Of a stretch of DNA of 64,000 nt, positions 63,676 through 64,000 are shown one piece after another. The stretch is from Ascaris suum. Taxonomy: Eukaryota > Nematoda > Chromadorea > Rhabditida > Ascarididae. Under the pieces are notes generated by a model that was given only the letters and a program-made list of their open reading frames with translations, was not told the origin of the DNA and made no database searches. The stretch lies in the NCBI GenBank assembly GCA_013433145.1, contig CM024187.1, positions 11,562,326-11,626,325 on the forward strand. Reading direction: 5' to 3'. A program made the translations under genes and the position numbers. Each line of letters opens with the position of its first letter. Within the stretch, counting starts at the first letter, position 1.

Positions 63676-64000
63676 TCTGAATTTTGTACTTCACTTAAAT
63701 GGGGATCGCAGTTATCGTGTCTCGACTGAGTCGTTCATCACTGAATGTGATGAGCAGTGCTGCATTTTTGCCAAAATTTGCTAAACGACGTAAAAACTAA
63801 CCGAAAAAATGTTGCGTTTCTGAGAGTCGTTTCGTGTAGTTCGCTGAAGAAATTAGAATTTCTTTTTGTACTCAACGAACGTCTACCTGCAGAGGCTACT
63901 GCGCTGATTTCGTGCCTGTGTGTATGTGTGAATGTTTACACATCTGTTTGTCCGGCAATTTAGTTGGGAATCAACTGAAGCTGCAGCTAAAAGGTTCTTA

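Overview
The window looks like nuclear DNA from a nematode. I infer a clade V/strongylid worm, possibly a hookworm, from gene structure and protein resemblance alone. It is AT-rich, its genes consist of short exons (26-248 bp) separated by introns of a few hundred bases to 3 kb, and it contains decayed non-LTR retrotransposons and long (TA)n arrays. I see no bacterial operons, CRISPR arrays, rRNA or convincing tRNA genes.

Region 1 (1-15,043, minus strand) is most of a gene for the autophagy scaffold EPG-7/FIP200 (RB1CC1, Atg11-like). I traced 19 exons that join in one open frame of 865 codons. They run from an N-terminal ubiquitin-like domain through the conserved FIP200 helical region into the coiled coil. 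The C-terminal end lies beyond position 1.

Region 2 (15-36 kb) has little I can name. It holds one antisense 5'-truncated RTE tail (about 19.25-19.55 kb), two (TA)n arrays, a possible small unknown minus-strand gene at 27.9-29.2 kb, an isolated exon-like segment at 16.7 kb, and a TATA-bearing segment at 32.4 kb that may be a solo LTR or a promoter.

Region 3 (36-46.5 kb) is a retrotransposon cluster. It has one plus-strand RTE-type LINE with a broken endonuclease and an almost readable reverse transcriptase, followed by two decayed CR1/jockey-like LINE copies, one of which has lost its catalytic core.

Region 4 (48.6-60.7 kb, plus strand) is a complete-looking gene for the transcriptional adaptor ADA2 (TADA2, SAGA/ATAC-type acetyltransferase complexes). 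It has a ZZ zinc finger, a SANT domain, the conserved mid region and a short basic C-terminus. I do not see the usual C-terminal SWIRM domain. The final 3.3 kb contain no gene I can support, only a degenerate 67-bp tandem repeat.

The two real genes are on opposite strands, 33 kb apart, and have no obvious functional link: one acts in autophagy, the other in chromatin. I found no clear evidence of a novel multi-gene system. The main items to check are the ADA2 microexon and SWIRM loss, the exon-like segments within introns, and the unknown gene at 28 kb.
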